NCBI GenBank assembly: GCA_900545625.1
Contig: UQZS01000064.1
Span: 1 to 8,302, forward strand
Direction of reading: 5' to 3'
Source of the DNA: an uncultured Oscillospiraceae bacterium
GTDB lineage: Bacteria > Bacillota > Clostridia > Oscillospirales > Acutalibacteraceae
Length of the DNA: 8,302 bases
The first letter of the stretch is position 1. Every line of letters starts with the position of its first letter. Below, one piece after another: positions 5,727 to 8,302 of this stretch. The position numbers and the translations under genes were made by a program. The notes below the pieces were generated by a model, which saw nothing but the letters and a program-made list of their open reading frames with translations, was not told the DNA's origin and did no database searches.

Positions 5727-6965
5727 ATGTATGTCGCGGTCATGGGCTACGGGACGGTCGGCTCCGGCGTGGTGGAAGTGTTTAACAAAAACCACGAGAG
5801 CATCGTTCGCCGCAGCACACAGCCGTCTCTGGAATTGAAGTATATTCTGGATCTGCGCGATTTCCCCGGTGACGAAAACGAGGAAAAATTCATCAAGGAT
5901 TTCAACATCATTCTCCACGATGACGAAGTAAAGATCGTGGTAGAGACCATGGGCGGTCTGCACCCTGCGTTTGAATTCGTTTCGCAGCTGCTGTGCGCGG
6001 GCAAAAGCGTGGTGACCTCCAACAAGGAGCTGGTTGCCGCAAAGGGCTACGAGCTTTTGCAGATGGCGCAAGAGCACAACGTCAATTTCTTGTTTGAAGC
6101 GTCTGTCGGCGGCGGTATTCCGATCATCCGCCCCATTACGCAGTGCCTTGCCGCTAATGAGATCGACGAGATCGCCGGCATTTTGAACGGCACGACCAAC
6201 TTCATCCTGACGATGATGATCGAAAAGAATATGACTTTTTCGGATGCCTTAAAGCTCGCACAGGATAACGGCTATGCCGAAAAAGATCCCACGGCGGACG
6301 TTGAAGGGCATGACGCGTGCCGCAAGATCTGCATCCTTGCGTCGCTGTGCTTCGGCAAGCATGTGTACCCTGAATCCGTCCACACCGAGGGCATTTCGGG
6401 CATCGCGCTCGAGGACGTCGCCTATGTCCAAAGCGGCGGCGGGGTCATCAAACTCCTCGGTTGTGCCAAGCGGCAGCCGGGCGGAAAGATCTCCGCGATC
6501 GTCTCACCCGCCGTGGTGCAGAACGGCAGCCAGCTCGCCTCCGTGCGCGACGTGTTCAACGCCATCCTCGTGCGCGGCGACGCGATCGGCGACGTGGTGT
6601 TTTACGGCAGAGGCGCGGGCAAGCTGCCCACGGCGAGCGCCGTTGTGGCGGATGTGATCGACTGCGCCAAGCATGTCCGGCGCAAAAAAGCGTTCGGCTG
6701 GGGCCCGAGCGAGGAAAATTACGTCGTGGATTACCGTACGCTGCCCGTCGCGCTGTATGTGCGCGCCGAGGTCGATAACCGCGAGGAAGTGCTTGCCGCC
6801 GTGCGCGACGCGGTCGGCGAGGTGCGGGTGCTCTCGCGTGAAGGCGCGCCTGAAAACGAGATCGCCTTTTTCACGGAAACGGATGTCGAGCAAACGCTTT
6901 GCGACAAGCTCGCGGCGATTCCGGGGCTGCATGTGCGCTCGCAGATCCGCATCACGGATTATTGA
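5727..6965 (+). CDS. hom: Homoserine dehydrogenase
   Basis: The enzyme reduces aspartate 4-semialdehyde to homoserine with NAD(P)H, the branch to threonine and methionine. The 412 residues show the Rossmann motif GYGTVGSG (7-14), TSNKELVA (97-104, Lys100), EASVGGGIPIIRP (124-136), NGTTNFILT (154-162) and the catalytic stretch DVEGHDACRK (191-200), whose Asp196 and Lys200 align with the catalytic Asp219/Lys223 of yeast Hom6. A C-terminal regulatory ACT-like domain (about 341-412, starting VALYVRAEVDNREEV) suggests feedback control, usually by threonine. The ATG at 5727 gives the expected first strand MYVAVMGYG; its ribosome binding site (AGGATGTGAG) is imperfect. lysC starts 46 nt after the stop, forming a two-gene operon. 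No homoserine kinase or threonine synthase is in the window. Confidence 0.96.
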   Translation: MYVAVMGYGTVGSGVVEVFNKNHESIVRRSTQPSLELKYILDLRDFPGDENEEKFIKDFNIILHDDEVKIVVETMGGLHPAFEFVSQLLCAGKSVVTSNKELVAAKGYELLQMAQEHNVNFLFEASVGGGIPIIRPITQCLAANEIDEIAGILNGTTNFILTMMIEKNMTFSDALKLAQDNGYAEKDPTADVEGHDACRKICILASLCFGKHVYPESVHTEGISGIALEDVAYVQSGGGVIKLLGCAKRQPGGKISAIVSPAVVQNGSQLASVRDVFNAILVRGDAIGDVVFYGRGAGKLPTASAVVADVIDCAKHVRRKKAFGWGPSEENYVVDYRTLPVALYVRAEVDNREEVLAAVRDAVGEVRVLSREGAPENEIAFFTETDVEQTLCDKLAAIPGLHVRSQIRITDY

Positions 6966-6970
6966 TTTAA

Positions 6971-6999
6971 AAATCTCCGCGTGACAAAGCGCGGTATTT
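6971..6999 (+). other. Small intergenic hairpin between hom and lysC
   Basis: CCGCG (6977-6981) and CGCGG (6990-6994) pair around TGACAAAG, and AAAT (6971-6974) with ATTT (6996-6999) can extend the stem across a short bulge. It ends just before the lysC GGAGG. Without a U-run it is not a terminator; it may mildly tune lysC expression or be incidental. Confidence 0.25.
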
Positions 7000-7011
7000 A
7001 CGGAGGAATGT

Positions 7012-8217
7012 ATGGGACTGATCGTACAGAAGTTCGGCGGCAGCTCGGTTGCCAATGCCGAACGCGTGATGAATGTCGCGGGTATCGTGACGGATACCTA
7101 CCGCGCGGGCCACGACGTTGTGGTCGTCGTCTCCGCGCAGGGCGACACGACCGATGACCTGATCGAAAAAGCCAATGAGATAAACCCCAAGGCATCCAAA
7201 CGCGAAATGGATATGCTGCTGACATCCGGCGAGCAGATCTCGATCGCGCTGCTGTCTATGGCGATCGAAAAGCTCGGCTGCCCGGTGGTATCGCTTTTAG
7301 GCTGGCAGGCAGGCTTTTCCACGAGTTCCGCTTACGGCATGGCGCGCATCAAGTCTATCAAGACCGACCGCCTGCGTGCGGAGATCGACCGCCACAACAT
7401 CGTCGTGGTGGCGGGCTTCCAAGGGCTCAATAAATACGATGACCTGACCACGCTTGGGCGCGGCGGGTCAGATACGAGTGCCGTGGCGCTCGCGGCGGCG
7501 CTCCACGCGGACCGCTGCCAGATCTTCACCGATGTCGAGGGCGTGTTCACCGCCGACCCGCGCAAGGTCGAAAATGCGAAGAAGCTCAAAGAGATCACCT
7601 ACGACGAGATGCTGGAGCTCGCCACGCTCGGCGCGCAGGTGCTCAACAACCGTTCGGTGGAAATGGCGAAAAAATACAATGTGGAGATCGAAGTGCTCTC
7701 CAGCTTAAAAAGAGTTCCCGGCACGATCGTAAAGGAGGTCGCAAAAATGGAAAAAATGTTGGTCAGAGGCGTTACGAAGGATACGGACGTAGCAAGAATT
7801 TCGGTCAAGAGCATTCCCAATAACCCCGGCGTTGCGTTCCGCCTGTTCTCAAAGCTCGCGCAGAAGAAGATCAATGTGGACATCATCCTGCAATCCGTTG
7901 GCAGAGACGACACCAAGGACATCTCCTTCACCGTCTCCAAGGCGAATGCCGAAGAGGCCGTGCAGGCTGTACGCGACACCTTCGACATCGACGATAAGAA
8001 CATTGTCTGCAATATCGAGGTCGCCAAGATCTCCGTGGTCGGCGCGGGCATGGAATCCCACCCCGGCACGGCGTCCAAGATGTTTGAGGCGCTGTATGAG
8101 CATGACATCAATATAGACATGATCGCGACAAGCGAGATCAAGATCTCGGTGCTGATCGATGCGAAAGACGCAGACCGCGCCGTCGCTGCCGTACACCGTG
8201 CGTTCTTCCCGGCGTAA
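7012..8217 (+). CDS. lysC: Aspartate kinase, alpha subunit (full length)
   Basis: The enzyme phosphorylates aspartate with ATP, the committed step toward lysine, threonine and methionine. The 401 residues show KFGGSSVAN (7-15), SAQGDTTDDL (41-50), the substrate-loop segment LLTSGEQIS (69-77), GRGGSDTSA (149-157) and FTDVEGVFTADPR (172-184), then two ACT domains (about 262-320 and 340-400) with the VGAGM and IATSEIKISVLI signatures of the lysine-sensitive monofunctional class. Length fits Bacillus LysC (408). GGAGG (7002-7006) lies 5 nt before the ATG at 7012. Feedback by lysine, or lysine plus threonine, is expected from the family but not provable here. A strong internal start predicts a second product from the same frame (next entries). 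Confidence 0.97.
   Translation: MGLIVQKFGGSSVANAERVMNVAGIVTDTYRAGHDVVVVVSAQGDTTDDLIEKANEINPKASKREMDMLLTSGEQISIALLSMAIEKLGCPVVSLLGWQAGFSTSSAYGMARIKSIKTDRLRAEIDRHNIVVVAGFQGLNKYDDLTTLGRGGSDTSAVALAAALHADRCQIFTDVEGVFTADPRKVENAKKLKEITYDEMLELATLGAQVLNNRSVEMAKKYNVEIEVLSSLKRVPGTIVKEVAKMEKMLVRGVTKDTDVARISVKSIPNNPGVAFRLFSKLAQKKINVDIILQSVGRDDTKDISFTVSKANAEEAVQAVRDTFDIDDKNIVCNIEVAKISVVGAGMESHPGTASKMFEALYEHDINIDMIATSEIKISVLIDAKDADRAVAAVHRAFFPA
7732..7738 (+). promoter_or_regulatory. Internal ribosome binding site within lysC
   Basis: AAGGAGG, within AAAGGAGGT, is a near-perfect anti-16S match and sits 8 nt before an in-frame ATG (7747). Coding need alone does not explain it: the codons encode Lys-Glu-Val in the linker between kinase and ACT domains. 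It is stronger than the site of the full-length start. Confidence 0.8.
7747..8217 (+). CDS. lysC: Aspartate kinase beta subunit from an internal in-frame start
   Basis: Translation from ATG at 7747 would give a 156-residue protein, identical to residues 246-401 of the full-length enzyme and holding only the two ACT domains. In Bacillus subtilis aspartokinase II the lysC gene makes a 408-residue alpha and a 163-residue beta subunit from an in-frame internal start, which also places the beta start at codon 246; corynebacterial lysC does the same. The beta chain there pairs with alpha in an alpha2beta2 enzyme and supports lysine regulation. The seen evidence is the strong AAGGAGG, the 8-nt spacing, the ATG and its position between domains. 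That it is made in this organism is inference. Confidence 0.75.
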   Translation: MEKMLVRGVTKDTDVARISVKSIPNNPGVAFRLFSKLAQKKINVDIILQSVGRDDTKDISFTVSKANAEEAVQAVRDTFDIDDKNIVCNIEVAKISVVGAGMESHPGTASKMFEALYEHDINIDMIATSEIKISVLIDAKDADRAVAAVHRAFFPA

Positions 8218-8224
8218 CACCAAA

Positions 8225-8253
8225 AGCAAACATACAAAAAAGTAACGTTTGCT
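8225..8253 (+). repeat. Inverted repeat just after lysC
   Basis: AGCAAAC (8225-8231) and GTTTGCT (8247-8253) form a 7-bp inverted repeat around an A-rich 15-nt centre, beginning 8 nt after the stop. It may protect or end the transcript together with the following palindromes, but there is no T-run, so I do not call it a terminator. Confidence 0.4.
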
Positions 8254-8302
8254 CCCCTTGTCAGGGGTGATTCCCCGCAGTGCGGGGAAATGTCGCGAAG
8301 CG
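8254..8302. repeat. Stacked palindromes, probable edge of an interspersed intergenic repeat
   Basis: CCCCT/AGGGG (8254-8258 and 8263-8267) around TGTC is followed by a perfect 8-bp hairpin TTCCCCGC/GCGGGGAA (8271-8278 and 8282-8289, loop AGT), then ATGTCGCGAAGCG, itself partly palindromic (CGCGAAGCG). From memory, short palindromic repeats with a TGTCGCGAAGCGACA core are scattered between genes in many Oscillospiraceae; the window ends inside this core, so the full unit and copy number cannot be seen. Without a U-run it is not a classic terminator. Confidence 0.5.

Noticed and set aside
7599..8237. A 212-residue minus-strand open frame opposite lysC
   Set aside because: Ser/Thr/Ala-rich shadow of the ACT-domain coding region, with no ribosome binding site.

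Overview
The window looks like chromosomal DNA of an anaerobic, gut-type Clostridia, most likely Oscillospiraceae or a close relative. This rests on the GC-rich but TATAAT-driven gene style, strong GGAGG ribosome binding sites, TTG starts, a YtvI-like (sporulation-type) AI-2E protein, a flavin reductase-like protein of a type I associate with this group, and a hom-lysC pair. The taxonomic call is inference. I see no tRNA, rRNA, CRISPR array, transposase or phage gene.

Left block (1-2205, minus strand): the first 16 codons of a UDP-glucose/GDP-mannose dehydrogenase-type gene (ugd) with its own near-consensus promoter, then rarA (AAA+ ATPase of stalled-fork processing), then a small alpha/beta-hydrolase esterase. 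Transcription runs esterase -> rarA (38-nt gap) -> ugd. Codon choice changes sharply inside rarA near 1150-1260, so either recombination or an assembly join may lie there.

Middle block (2206-5514): back-to-back promoters at 2230-2306 separate the esterase from a rightward flavin reductase-like gene that ends in a clear intrinsic terminator (2954-2985). It is followed by a leftward three-gene group: a YtvI-like AI-2E membrane protein, a PHP-domain CpsB/YwqE-type phosphoesterase overlapping it by 11 nt, and a two-helix membrane protein with a C-terminal zinc ribbon. Two of these three genes start with TTG.

Right block (5515-8302, plus strand): a divergent promoter region, then hom (homoserine dehydrogenase) and lysC (aspartate kinase), the first and third steps of the aspartate pathway to threonine, methionine and lysine. 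lysC carries a very strong internal Shine-Dalgarno sequence and in-frame ATG at codon 246, which predicts a separate 156-residue regulatory beta subunit as in Bacillus aspartokinase II. After lysC come stacked palindromes and a TCGCGAAGCG core that look like the edge of an interspersed repeat cut by the window end.

Most of the window is ordinary housekeeping and accessory metabolism. I found no convincing new multi-gene system. The most checkable points are the internal lysC start, the composition break inside rarA, and the YtvI/PHP/zinc-ribbon operon.
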